From an uncultured Campylobacter sp. (GTDB taxonomy: Bacteria; Campylobacterota; Campylobacteria; Campylobacterales; Campylobacteraceae), in the NCBI RefSeq assembly GCF_938045625.1, contig NZ_CALIAV010000022.1, positions 1-48,402 on the forward strand: DNA of 48,402 bases. The letters run 5' to 3'. The notes below the pieces were generated by a model, which saw nothing but the letters and a program-made list of their open reading frames with translations, was not told the DNA's origin and did no database searches. Positions 25,328 to 33,742 of the stretch are shown piece after piece (positions within the stretch are counted from its first letter, which is position 1; every line of letters begins with the position of its first letter). A program made the translations under genes and the position numbers.

Positions 25328-26125
25328 CTACCGCCTTTTTATCGCCGTAAATATAAAAAAGCAAACCGAAGCGATGAGGATGATACTAGCACCGCTGGTT
25401 AAATTCGCCTCAAAGCTCAGCCACAGCCCGCTCACGCAAAACGCGGCCGAGATGAGCGCGGCGTTTAGCATCATCGTGCCCAGGCGGCTCGAGACCGCGC
25501 CCGCGATATAGGGCGGGATCGTGAGCAGCGCGATAACCAGGATGAGTCCGACCGCGCGTATCGTCATCACGACGCTTAGCGCCATCATGCACGTTAGCGC
25601 GTAGTATAGCAGCGTCGTGCGCACGCCGCGAAGCCTCGCAAACTCCACGTCAAAGCTAAGCGCCTCAAACTGGCGGTAAAATAGCGCGACGGACGCGAGT
25701 ATGACGCAGTTTGCGACCGCCATGAAAACAAGATCGCCCTGCGGCACGGCTAAAATCGAGCCGAAAAGATAGCTCATCAAATCGACGTTGTAGCCCGGCG
25801 CTAGGTCGGTGAGGATGATGCCAAACGCCATGCCAAACGCCCATAGCGCGCCGATAACCGAGTCCATCTTACTTTTGTCTTTGAGCGTGATCGTGGCGAT
25901 GAGCAGCGCCAAAAATACCGAAAACAAACTCGCTCCAAGCAGCGGCTCGAGCGAAAAATAAAATGCGATGCCAAGCCCGCCGTATGCGCCGTGCGCGATG
26001 CCGCCCGCGATGAAAACCATGCGGTTTATGACCGTGAGCGTGCCGATCACGCCGCAAGCGATACTAACGAGTATGCCCGCCAGCAGGGCGTTTTGCATAA
26101 AATTTAAGCTAAGAGCTTCTAGCAT
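25328..26125 (-). CDS. znuB: ABC-3 type (ZnuB-like) metal transporter permease
   Basis: This 265-residue inner-membrane permease has about eight spans with the family features GVIGTLTVINRMVFIAGGIAHGAYGG and VRAVGLILVIALLTIPP-like blocks (here TIRAVGLILVIALLTIPPYIAG). Family members import Zn2+, Mn2+ or Fe2+ with an ATPase and a binding protein. Neither partner is present on either side: the upstream neighbour is repeat copy D and the downstream one is a convergent gene. The ion is therefore unknown; the symbol is by similarity only. Confidence 0.85.
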   Translation of the reverse strand: MLEALSLNFMQNALLAGILVSIACGVIGTLTVINRMVFIAGGIAHGAYGGLGIAFYFSLEPLLGASLFSVFLALLIATITLKDKSKMDSVIGALWAFGMAFGIILTDLAPGYNVDLMSYLFGSILAVPQGDLVFMAVANCVILASVALFYRQFEALSFDVEFARLRGVRTTLLYYALTCMMALSVVMTIRAVGLILVIALLTIPPYIAGAVSSRLGTMMLNAALISAAFCVSGLWLSFEANLTSGASIILIASVCFFIFTAIKRR

Positions 26126-26166
26126 TTGTTTCCTTTTTTGCTTTTTTCGGCGCTTTTGGTGTTACT

Positions 26167-26545
26167 CGCCGAGACCCGTATCTTTAAGGTGCTAAATTTG
26201 GTTTTGTTAAGGGGAAGGGGCTTGAATTATGCTCTGCTTTGCAGTTGCGAGGCAAAGCCGACGCAAAAGAGCTGCCTTTTTCTTTTCTTTGGGAGAGGAA
26301 GGGGATTCTACTTACGAAGCGTCGCCCCTTCCTCTCCCAAGCCCTCTCTAACCCCACTGCACGTGAGATGTTGCTGCACTGCGTGCAGGTCTCGGCAACT
26401 CAAATTTGACTGCAAAAAATCAAGGCGAAGTATCGTGAGATGATTTTTGGGGTTGTGCAGATAAAATTTAGCGTAGGCTAGACATATAGTCTGCCGAGCT
26501 AAATTTTATCAAACTCCGCAAAAAGCACTCGCGAGACAAGCCGCA
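26167..26545 (-). repeat. Modular intergenic repeat, copy D (reverse)
   Basis: Read on the minus strand it begins GCGGCTTGTCTCGCGAG (26545). A stem-loop with 13-bp perfect arms follows (26498-26510 / 26460-26472, GATAAAATTTAGC), then CCCCAAAAATCATCTCA and an inverted GAGACC box (about 26384-26397). The core has a 14-bp perfect inverted repeat at 26291-26304 / 26325-26338. The last element is a second GAGACC box at 26167-26178 adjoining GCTAAATTTGG. The core is an inverted near-identical copy of that in copy A. It fills the spacer upstream of the znuB-like gene. Confidence 0.75.
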
Positions 26546-26562
26546 ACAAGAAATTTACAATA

Positions 26563-27993
26563 TTACTCGCTCGGCTTAGTTAGCTCATAGGAAAAATTTA
26601 TCTCCTTGCTCTCATTTGGCTTGAGCGCGAATTTCCACGTTACCTTGCCGTCTTTGCCTATCTCGTTTTCTTTCGGATCGTTTTTCACGCTTACGCTCAC
26701 GCTCTCGTGCGTGCTAACTGGCGCTTGCTCCTCTAAAACCACGTCCCACGCGAGTTTTGAGCTGTTTTTGACGCTATATTTATATCCGCGCGAGATCTTG
26801 TTTTTCGAGCCGAAAAACGACTCTTTCGTATATTCGCCGTTGGCTTCTTTTTTCACGCTAACAAGCTCGTTTTTGCCAAAAAACTCCTTCGCCTCCTCGC
26901 CCGCAGCGTAGCCTACGTACCTTTTGCCGATATTTATACCGTCAATCTTAAACTCACTTTGCGCACTCTCGATGCTTCGCTCGGGCTTAAACGCGGCTCT
27001 AACAAAAGCGCCCGCGCTGCCGTAGCCGTCGATCACGAGGTGAAATTTAGCGTCCAGACTCTGCTTGTCGTAGGCAAAATCAGCCGTTTCGTCCGCTTTT
27101 AGACTCACGCCCTCGATGCGCCACGCGTTTGCGAGCGCGTTTTGCTCGTTGATTGACTGCATGTCTTTGACGCTATTTTTCTTTGCGGGCGCCCTTGCCA
27201 CGGCCATATCTGCACTCGCCTCCATCATCGGCGCGGCTGCTAGCGGCATCATATTTCGCGGCTTTGGCTTGCCCTCATAGCGCGGATAAAACGGTGCGGG
27301 CGTCAAATTTGACGAGTAGTAAAACGGATAAAGCGCGATCGTAAGGGAGTTTAGATCGATGCCTAAAGGATTTGTCACGGTTAAATTTTGCGAGATTTCG
27401 ACCTTGCCTTTGGCGACATCGGCATGGATTTTGTTTTTCAAACTTACGCTAACGCCCACGGGATAGGATATCTTGACCTGTTTTGAGTCGCATTCGAATT
27501 TCAAATCAAGCTTTTGAAAATTTTTAACCTCGGTCGCGCCCATTTTCTTTTTCAGCTCGTCTATTTGCTTTTTGGTTTGCGAAATTTGAGCAAGATTTTT
27601 TAGCACGGCTTCATAAAATTTATCGCCATCGGCGTCCAAATTTGCGACGCTTTGTTCTTTAAAAGCGGGAAAATTATTTAAAAAAGCGTTTTTGGAGTTT
27701 AACGCGTTTAGTTTATCGTTTAGCTCCCCAAGCTCTTTTTCGTTTTGCTTAAATTTGGCGTAGGCCTCGTTTTCTGCGGGCTTTGCTTCGTTTAAATTTA
27801 GGCTCACTAGCTCGCAAGACGCGCTCACGTCGATATCCTCAAGCGCTACGAACTCGGGTAAATTTAGGCTGAATTCGCTTTTTTGGTTGGTGAAACTTTG
27901 ATGGATAAATGAGGCGTTTTTATAAATTTCTATCAGGTTGCTTTCGGCGCTCGCTATCAGGGCAAACACCGAAACTAAGGCTATCTCTCTCAT
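26563..27993 (-). CDS. Exported DUF4139 (mucoidy-inhibitor MuiA-like) protein
   Basis: The 476-residue protein has a signal peptide (about 1-17) and an N-terminal beta domain. Coiled-coil segments follow (about 78-110 and 130-155, rich in Lys, Glu and Leu), then a linker with PAAP-like and Met/Ala-rich stretches. The C-terminal DUF4139 domain ends in GKVTWKFALKPNESKEINFSYEL. This is the general layout of MuiA-like proteins, whose function is poorly known. It follows the TRAP dctM gene by 50 bases but has its own AAAGGAGAA site. Confidence 0.85.
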   Translation of the reverse strand: MREIALVSVFALIASAESNLIEIYKNASFIHQSFTNQKSEFSLNLPEFVALEDIDVSASCELVSLNLNEAKPAENEAYAKFKQNEKELGELNDKLNALNSKNAFLNNFPAFKEQSVANLDADGDKFYEAVLKNLAQISQTKKQIDELKKKMGATEVKNFQKLDLKFECDSKQVKISYPVGVSVSLKNKIHADVAKGKVEISQNLTVTNPLGIDLNSLTIALYPFYYSSNLTPAPFYPRYEGKPKPRNMMPLAAAPMMEASADMAVARAPAKKNSVKDMQSINEQNALANAWRIEGVSLKADETADFAYDKQSLDAKFHLVIDGYGSAGAFVRAAFKPERSIESAQSEFKIDGINIGKRYVGYAAGEEAKEFFGKNELVSVKKEANGEYTKESFFGSKNKISRGYKYSVKNSSKLAWDVVLEEQAPVSTHESVSVSVKNDPKENEIGKDGKVTWKFALKPNESKEINFSYELTKPSE

Positions 27994-28043
27994 TTTTTCT
28001 CCTTTGGATGATTTAAGAGATTATAGCCTTACATAGATAAATT

Positions 28044-29369
28044 TTAGCCTAGCAAGATGATTGTGAAAATAATCAATACTAGAATTTGTATCGCGATAAA
28101 GGGCACCACGCCGCGGTAGATGTCTGAGGTCTTGACCTCTGCCGGAGCCACGCCTTTTAGATAAAAGAGGCTAAAGCCAAACGGAGGAGTGAGAAACGAA
28201 GTCTGTAAATTCATCGCGATAACGATGGCAAAATAGAGCGGATTTATGCCTAAATTTACGGCTATCGGCGCCAAGATCGGTAGCACGATATACGAAATCT
28301 CGACGAAATCTATAAAAAATCCGAGCGCAAAAATCGTAATCATAGCTAAGATGATAAAGCCCCATTTTTCGCCGGGTAGATTCGACATCACTTCCTCAAC
28401 GATCTGGTCGCCGCCGGTGTAGCTAAACACCATCGAAAACGCGGTCGCGCCGATAAGGATAGTAAAGACGACGGCCGTGGTTTTGACGCTCTCTTCGAGC
28501 GCTTCTTTTAGCATTTTAAACGAAAAAGTCCTGTAAAAAACCGAAAGCAAGATCGCACCCACACAGCCAAACGCCGAGCTCTCCGTTGGTGTAGCGATAC
28601 CCTCAAATATCGAACCAAGCACTAGCACAACAAGCACCAAAGGCGGTAAAATCGCGAGGATAGCGTTTAAAATTTGCTTTGATTTAGGCACGTCGCTTTC
28701 GACGACGACCGGCGGCGCGTAGTCCTTTTTGACGTAAGAGATGATAAGGATATAGGCTATATAAGCGCCAACAAGCGCTAGTCCAGGATATATCGCCTCG
28801 CGGAAAAGATCGCCGACCGGTACCGTAAAGACGTCGCCTAGGATAATTAGAACGATAGAAGGCGGGATGATCTGCCCAAGCGTACCCGAAGCGCAGATAG
28901 TGCCGCAGCCTAGAGCTTTGTTGTAGTTATACTTTAGCATCACAGGCAAGCTCATAACGCCCATAGCTACGACGCTAGCTCCGACTACGCCAGTAGATGC
29001 GGCTAGCAGCGCGCCCACCAAAACGGTGCTAATCGCCACGCCGCCGCGAATCTCTCCGAATAAAAACGCCATAGACTCGAGCAGTCTCTCGGCTAGCTTG
29101 GTCTTTTGTAAAATAATGCCCATAAAAACAAAAAGCGGCACTGCGATGAGGATTTTATTTTCCATTATCGAGTAGATACGGTAAGGCATAAAGCTAAAGG
29201 TCTCTTTAAATATCTCAAGCCCGCCGATAAAGCCGTTGCCGTCACCAAAGCTCTCGACCATGCCGCCGATGAGTCCGAAAATAACGGCTATCGCGCCAAA
29301 GGTAAATGCGACGCTAAAGCCGATAGCAAGCATAAAAAGCGCGGCTAAAAACATTACGATGCCGGTCAT
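28044..29369 (-). CDS. dctM: TRAP transporter large permease (DctM)
   Basis: The 441-residue membrane protein has about twelve spans and DctM blocks such as KTKLAERLLESMAFLFG, LGQIIPPSIVLIILGD and TPTESSAFG. With DctQ it forms the membrane part of a Na+-driven TRAP transporter for organic acids. The gene overlaps dctQ by four bases. No dctP binding-protein gene is present in the operon. Confidence 0.95.
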   Translation of the reverse strand: MTGIVMFLAALFMLAIGFSVAFTFGAIAVIFGLIGGMVESFGDGNGFIGGLEIFKETFSFMPYRIYSIMENKILIAVPLFVFMGIILQKTKLAERLLESMAFLFGEIRGGVAISTVLVGALLAASTGVVGASVVAMGVMSLPVMLKYNYNKALGCGTICASGTLGQIIPPSIVLIILGDVFTVPVGDLFREAIYPGLALVGAYIAYILIISYVKKDYAPPVVVESDVPKSKQILNAILAILPPLVLVVLVLGSIFEGIATPTESSAFGCVGAILLSVFYRTFSFKMLKEALEESVKTTAVVFTILIGATAFSMVFSYTGGDQIVEEVMSNLPGEKWGFIILAMITIFALGFFIDFVEISYIVLPILAPIAVNLGINPLYFAIVIAMNLQTSFLTPPFGFSLFYLKGVAPAEVKTSDIYRGVVPFIAIQILVLIIFTIILLG

Positions 29370-29947
29370 TTTCCCTCTCCTTGTTGCGCAGTTTGGTTTA
29401 AATTTGCGTCAAATTTACCCTCTTCGCTTAAATTTGAGCGAGCGTCAAGATAGACGTTTAGCCACTTTATAAAGTAGCCGACGCTAAAAAATATAAGTAG
29501 CCAAAAACTAAACGGGATAAAGGCCTTGATAATCCAGCGATACGGCAAACCACCGGGATCGGCGCTACCCTCGCCGCTCTCATACGCCTCTACGACGTAG
29601 TCCCAGCTCAGCCACGCGACCAAAAGCGTAAGCGGCAGGATAAAAAAGATAACGCCCGCCATATTTATGAGCGCCCTTTTCTTTACACTCATCTTTTCGT
29701 AAAATATATCCACTCGCACGTGCGTATCGTCTTTTAGCGCGTAGCTCATGCCAAGCAGGATGATGACGCTAAAAAAGTGCCACTCAAGCTCCTGGAGGCC
29801 TACGTTGCCGTATTTGAAAAAATATCTCGCCGTGACGTTAAAAAAAACGTCCGCGATCATCAAAAACATCACGAGTATACAGACGTAGCCCACGACGTTG
29901 CCGACTTTATCGAAAAACCTCTCTACTTTTTTTAAATTTCGTTCCAT
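29366..29947 (-). CDS. dctQ: TRAP transporter small permease (DctQ)
   Basis: The 193-residue protein has four spans. It has a family-type central segment, LGMSYALKDDTHVRVDIFYEKM, that precedes the third span, and a charged C-terminal tail. It starts directly at the stop codon of the preceding NSS gene, so it is in the same transcript. DctQ is the scaffold partner of DctM. Confidence 0.93.
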   Translation of the reverse strand: MERNLKKVERFFDKVGNVVGYVCILVMFLMIADVFFNVTARYFFKYGNVGLQELEWHFFSVIILLGMSYALKDDTHVRVDIFYEKMSVKKRALINMAGVIFFILPLTLLVAWLSWDYVVEAYESGEGSADPGGLPYRWIIKAFIPFSFWLLIFFSVGYFIKWLNVYLDARSNLSEEGKFDANLNQTAQQGEGK

Positions 29948-31288
29948 TTAACTCCCCAAAATTTGTCTTATCATTATCGCTAAAATACAAATCGGCGCGA
30001 CGAATCGCAGTAAAAAATACCAAATTTCAAAAACCGCCCTACCCATATACGGTAAAAATAGCTCCTCCAGGCTGCCTCTTTTCATCGCGTAGCCGACAAA
30101 TACCGCTATCACGATGCCGCCAAGCGGTAGCATGATATTTGAGCTAAGATAGTCTAAAACGTCGAAAAATCCCTTGCCGAAAAACGTGAGCGCATCTTTA
30201 AATTCGGTAATATTTGAAAGCGCGCAAAGCGTGCCTAGGCAGTAAACGCAAACGCCAACGATCGCAATAGCACCCAGGCGAGGGATCTTAAACTCGTTTA
30301 TGAGGTAAAAAACGAGCGGCTCGACCATCGAGATAGCTGACGTAAGCCCCGCAAAAATAAGCGCGGTAAAAAACGTAAAGCTTAAGACGTTTCCCATAGC
30401 TCCTAGCTTAGCAAACAGCGTAGGCAGCGAGATAAACGCAAGTCCCACGCCCTGACTAGGCTGCTCGCCGTACTCAAAAACAAAGGTAAAAACAATGAGC
30501 CCGATGACGACGCTAACGATGATATTTAGCGCAACGACGTAGAGCGAAGATGTGAAAAGATTTGTCTTGTCATCCAGACTAACCGAATACGTCGCGATCG
30601 CACCGATACCCACGCACATCGTAAAAAACGCAAGTCCCAGAGCTACAAACACCGCCTCGCTCGTGATCTTAGAAAAATCAGGCACCAGCAAAAACTCCGC
30701 CGCCTGCGAAAATCCGCCCATCTGCATCGAGTAAATAAGCATAAAAATAAGCAGTAAAAAAAGCGTCGGCAAAAGCCATAAATTTATGCGCTCGATGCCG
30801 CCTTTTATGCCCTTTGAGAGGATGAAAAAATAGGCCGCGAACGCAATGCTAAAGTATAAAATTTGACCCGAGATGTCAGAGCTTATAAATTTGCCGAAAT
30901 TTTCGCCCGAAACCGCGATACTTTGCGGAAGCTCGCCAAGAGATAAAACCGAATACCTAATAACCCAGCCGATGATAACCGTATAAAACGACGCGACTAA
31001 AACGCCGGTTATCATTATGACGCCGGCATACCCCCAAAATTTGCCGTTTTTAGGGGCGAGCGAGCGAAAGGCGTTAACGGGATCGGCGTTTGAAATTTTG
31101 CCCATCGCCATCTCCGCAAAAAATATACTAAGCCCGACCGCAACGGCAAAAACTAGATACAAAAGCACGAACGCCGAGCCACCGTTTGCGCCGACCATGT
31201 ATGGAAATTTCCACGCATTGCCAAGTCCGATCGCGGCACCCACGATGGATAATATAAATCCGATTTTAGAAAATTTATCGCTTGCCAC
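29948..31288 (-). CDS. NSS family sodium:amino-acid symporter (second of pair)
   Basis: This 446-residue bacterial neurotransmitter:sodium symporter-type protein has about eleven spans. The first span has the sodium-site motif GAAIGLGNAWKFPY, followed by GGSAFVLLYL, and the C-terminus is MIRQILGS. Start is GTG 31288 with AAGGAG upstream. It is a close paralogue of the gene two bases before it. Members import amino acids with Na+; the substrate here is unknown. C. jejuni also has a tandem NSS pair next to atpE (recalled). Confidence 0.93.
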   Translation of the reverse strand: MASDKFSKIGFILSIVGAAIGLGNAWKFPYMVGANGGSAFVLLYLVFAVAVGLSIFFAEMAMGKISNADPVNAFRSLAPKNGKFWGYAGVIMITGVLVASFYTVIIGWVIRYSVLSLGELPQSIAVSGENFGKFISSDISGQILYFSIAFAAYFFILSKGIKGGIERINLWLLPTLFLLLIFMLIYSMQMGGFSQAAEFLLVPDFSKITSEAVFVALGLAFFTMCVGIGAIATYSVSLDDKTNLFTSSLYVVALNIIVSVVIGLIVFTFVFEYGEQPSQGVGLAFISLPTLFAKLGAMGNVLSFTFFTALIFAGLTSAISMVEPLVFYLINEFKIPRLGAIAIVGVCVYCLGTLCALSNITEFKDALTFFGKGFFDVLDYLSSNIMLPLGGIVIAVFVGYAMKRGSLEELFLPYMGRAVFEIWYFLLRFVAPICILAIMIRQILGS

Positions 31289-31290
31289 GC

Positions 31291-32628
31291 TTAGCTCCTT
31301 AGCGCATTTATCGTGATGATGACGATACTGATGGGAGCGACAAATCTAATCATAAAATACCAAATTTCAAATACGGCCCTGCTCATATACGGCCCAAAAA
31401 GTATGTAAAGCGCGTCTTTTTTGATCACAAAGCCAACGAAAATCGACACCGTGATGCCGCCGATAGGCATGATGATGTTTGAGCTGAGAAAATCAAGGCA
31501 GTCAAAAAAGCTCTTGCCGAAAAATACCAAATTTTCTTTTATACCCTCGATGCTTGAAAGTATGCACAAAATGCCCATGCAGTAGATAAAAACGCCGATT
31601 AGCGCGAGGGCTTTTTTACGAGAAAAGCCAAACTCGCGGATGAGATAGTGCGTAAACGGCTCCAGCATCGAGATGGCCGAGGTAATGCCCGCAAAAAGCA
31701 GTGCCGAGAAAAATGCAAACGCAAGCACGTGTCCGAGCGTGCCCAGTTTCGCAAATAGCGTCGGCAGCGAGATAAACACTAGTCCCACGCCCTGACTAGG
31801 CGTCGCACCGAACTCAAACACGAAAGTAAAGATAACAAGTCCCATCAAAATGCCCATCACGACGTTTATCACGACGATGATAATGGAGGAGCTAACGAGA
31901 TTCGTATTATCAGGCAGCGACGCAGAGTAAACGATAATAACGCCAACGCCCAAAGATAGCGTAAAAAACGCGAGCCCAAGCGCGGTAAGAATGCTACTTA
32001 CGCCCAGTTTTGAAAAATCGGGAACCAGCAAAAATTTAGCCGACTGCACGAAGCCGTCCATCGTAAACGAGTAGCTAAGCATGATGATAAGCAAGATAAG
32101 AAGCGAAGGCATCATCCATACGTTTACGCGCTCGATGCCGCTTTTTATGCCTTTTGAAACGATAAAAATGCAGAGAAAAAATACGATCGTGAAGTAAAAA
32201 ATTTGAGACGCGGCGTCGTTAGCGTAAAAGCTGCCGAAAATTTTCTCCGAAGCCTCGACATCCTTTGGCAGCTCGGTTATTACCATAACTGCGTATTTTA
32301 GTATCCATCCGATGATGACCGTGTAAAAAGAGGCGATGATGATCGCGCCTATCATCGTAAAACCCGCAAATTTCCATGCTTCTTTATGCTTTGGTGCAAG
32401 TTTTTTAAAGGCATTTACGGGGTCGGATTCGGAAAGCTTACCGATAGCTATCTCGCCGAAAAATATCGCAAGTCCGATAAAAAACGTCATAAAAAGATAC
32501 AAAAGCACGAAGGCTGAACCGCCGTTTTGGCCGACTAAATACGGGAATTTCCACGCATTTCCAAGCCCCACCGCAGAGCCCGCGACGGCTAAGATAAAGC
32601 CGATTTTAGAAAATTTATCCTGCGCCAA
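31291..32628 (-). CDS. NSS family sodium:amino-acid symporter (first of pair)
   Basis: The 445-residue paralogue of the downstream gene keeps GSAVGLGNAWKFPYLVGQNG in span 1 and the GVGLVFISLPTLFAKLG region. About eleven spans are visible. It starts at TTG 32628 and is the first gene of the NSS-NSS-dctQ-dctM operon. The upstream spacer (32,629-32,900) is divergent with atpE. Two adjacent paralogues may form different substrate ranges or a pair; which cannot be seen from sequence. Confidence 0.93.
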   Translation of the reverse strand: MAQDKFSKIGFILAVAGSAVGLGNAWKFPYLVGQNGGSAFVLLYLFMTFFIGLAIFFGEIAIGKLSESDPVNAFKKLAPKHKEAWKFAGFTMIGAIIIASFYTVIIGWILKYAVMVITELPKDVEASEKIFGSFYANDAASQIFYFTIVFFLCIFIVSKGIKSGIERVNVWMMPSLLILLIIMLSYSFTMDGFVQSAKFLLVPDFSKLGVSSILTALGLAFFTLSLGVGVIIVYSASLPDNTNLVSSSIIIVVINVVMGILMGLVIFTFVFEFGATPSQGVGLVFISLPTLFAKLGTLGHVLAFAFFSALLFAGITSAISMLEPFTHYLIREFGFSRKKALALIGVFIYCMGILCILSSIEGIKENLVFFGKSFFDCLDFLSSNIIMPIGGITVSIFVGFVIKKDALYILFGPYMSRAVFEIWYFMIRFVAPISIVIITINALRS

Positions 32629-32829
32629 ATTTAACCTTAGTATTTAAAATTTCAGAAGCGAGGCTAGCATAAAAAAGCTTTTAAAATTCTAATTTTTAAA
32701 TAAATTCGTGGAAAAACGAAACATCGCTGAAATTTTTTGTAAATTTGTAGCACTACAGGGCGGCAAATTTGACGAGTAGAAATTTTATGAAAATTTTTCT
32801 CGGTTTTAAGTAACTCAAAGCTAAATTTT

Positions 32830-32895
32830 TATAAAATGCGCTCTCAAAGCTTCAAAGTAGGGGTCTGATCCGAAATAGCTTAAATTTACAAGGAG
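32830..32895 (+). promoter_or_regulatory. Promoter -10 and RBS of atpE
   Basis: TATAAA at 32830-32835 within a T-rich stretch is the best -10 candidate. AAGGAG at 32890-32895 lies five bases before the ATG at 32901, giving a strong ribosome site for an abundantly needed subunit. Confidence 0.5.
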
Positions 32896-32900
32896 ACTTT

Positions 32901-33200
32901 ATGAAAAAAGTTGTTTTCTTAATGATGGCTTTTGCTAGTTTCGCGTTTGCGGACGGTGGCGAAATGCTAAAATCTTACTCTGTTCTTGCAGCGGCAGTTG
33001 GTCTAGGCCTAGCGGCTCTTGGCGGCGCTATCGGTATGGGAAATACCGCATCTGCGACAATCTCAGGTACAGCTAGAAATCCAGGCGTTGGCAGCAAGCT
33101 AACTACGACGATGTTCGTTGCTCTTGCGATGATCGAAGCGCAAGTTATCTACGCACTAGTTATCGCACTAATCGTTCTTTACGCAAACCCAATGTTATAA
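32901..33200 (+). CDS. atpE: ATP synthase subunit c
   Basis: Subunit c forms the rotating membrane ring of F1Fo ATP synthase. The 99-residue protein has two membrane hairpin helices joined by the polar loop GTARNPG (57-63), with the ion-carrying carboxylate E79 in LAMIEAQVIYALVI. The N-terminal MKKVVFLMMAFASFAFA looks like a leader, as in other epsilonproteobacterial c subunits. As in this group generally, atpE is apart from the other atp genes. A terminator follows. Confidence 0.96.
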   Translation: MKKVVFLMMAFASFAFADGGEMLKSYSVLAAAVGLGLAALGGAIGMGNTASATISGTARNPGVGSKLTTTMFVALAMIEAQVIYALVIALIVLYANPML

Positions 33201-33206
33201 TCTCGG

Positions 33207-33237
33207 GCGGGTTCGTCCCGCTCTTTGCTTCTTTTTT
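33207..33237 (+). terminator. Intrinsic terminator after atpE
   Basis: GCGGG (33207-33211) and CCCGC (33217-33221) pair around a TTCGT loop, followed by a T-rich tail TCTTTGCTTCTTTTTT. It lies seven bases after the atpE stop. Confidence 0.8.
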
Positions 33238-33246
33238 AATCTACGT

Positions 33247-33330
33247 GCGACCTTGGTGGAACGGTAGACACGCTACTTTGAGGTGGTAGTGCCGAAGGGT
33301 GTGCGAGTTCAAATCTCGCAGGTCGCACCA
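33247..33330 (+). tRNA. tRNA-Leu, anticodon GAG
   Basis: The 84-base sequence folds as a type II tRNA. The acceptor stem is GCGACCT/AGGTCGC and the D arm GTG...CAC. The anticodon stem CTACT/GGTAG has loop TTGAGGT (anticodon GAG, reading CUC/CUU). A long variable arm (TGCCGAAGGGTGT) follows, then the T arm GCGAG-TTCAAAT-CTCGC, with encoded CCA at 33328-33330. The long variable arm and anticodon both indicate leucine. Confidence 0.95.
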
Positions 33331-33742
33331 TAATACTTATTAGCCTTAACAAAAATCCCTAAAATAGCCAAATGCATCAAACCCATTGACAGGAAAACTA
33401 TCAAAAAATTGCCAACTAACTGACCAAATTTGCTGACTAACCAAATTTTAGTCAGTACTTGTAAGTATAATCTAAAAATCACCTTCTAAAATATTATTAT
33501 GATTATTTAATATACTTGGCTGATTGTCAATTATGTCTGATTTTTGGGCCTTATTAAAAACCATAAACCGTAATTTAGCAATAATTTTGGACTTTGCTTA
33601 GTAATAAGTCTCAATAGTTAAGCTTTATTCGGAGTCGAATTTAGTATATTTCCTCTTGGATTACGATATTATAACCCTATTTCAAGCTAAATTTAGATTT
33701 TGGAGCTAAATTAAGTCATAAATTTAGCTCCAATCTTTTGCT
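33331..33742. other. AT-rich spacer downstream of tRNA-Leu
   Basis: Neither strand has a credible reading frame over these 412 bases, and the composition is markedly AT-richer than both sides. One inverted repeat is seen: CTGACTAA (33433-33440) / TTAGTCAG (33448-33455). tRNA-Leu genes often serve as integration sites, so this could be the scar of a lost element, but no integrase remnant or duplicated tRNA end was recognised. Confidence 0.4.
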
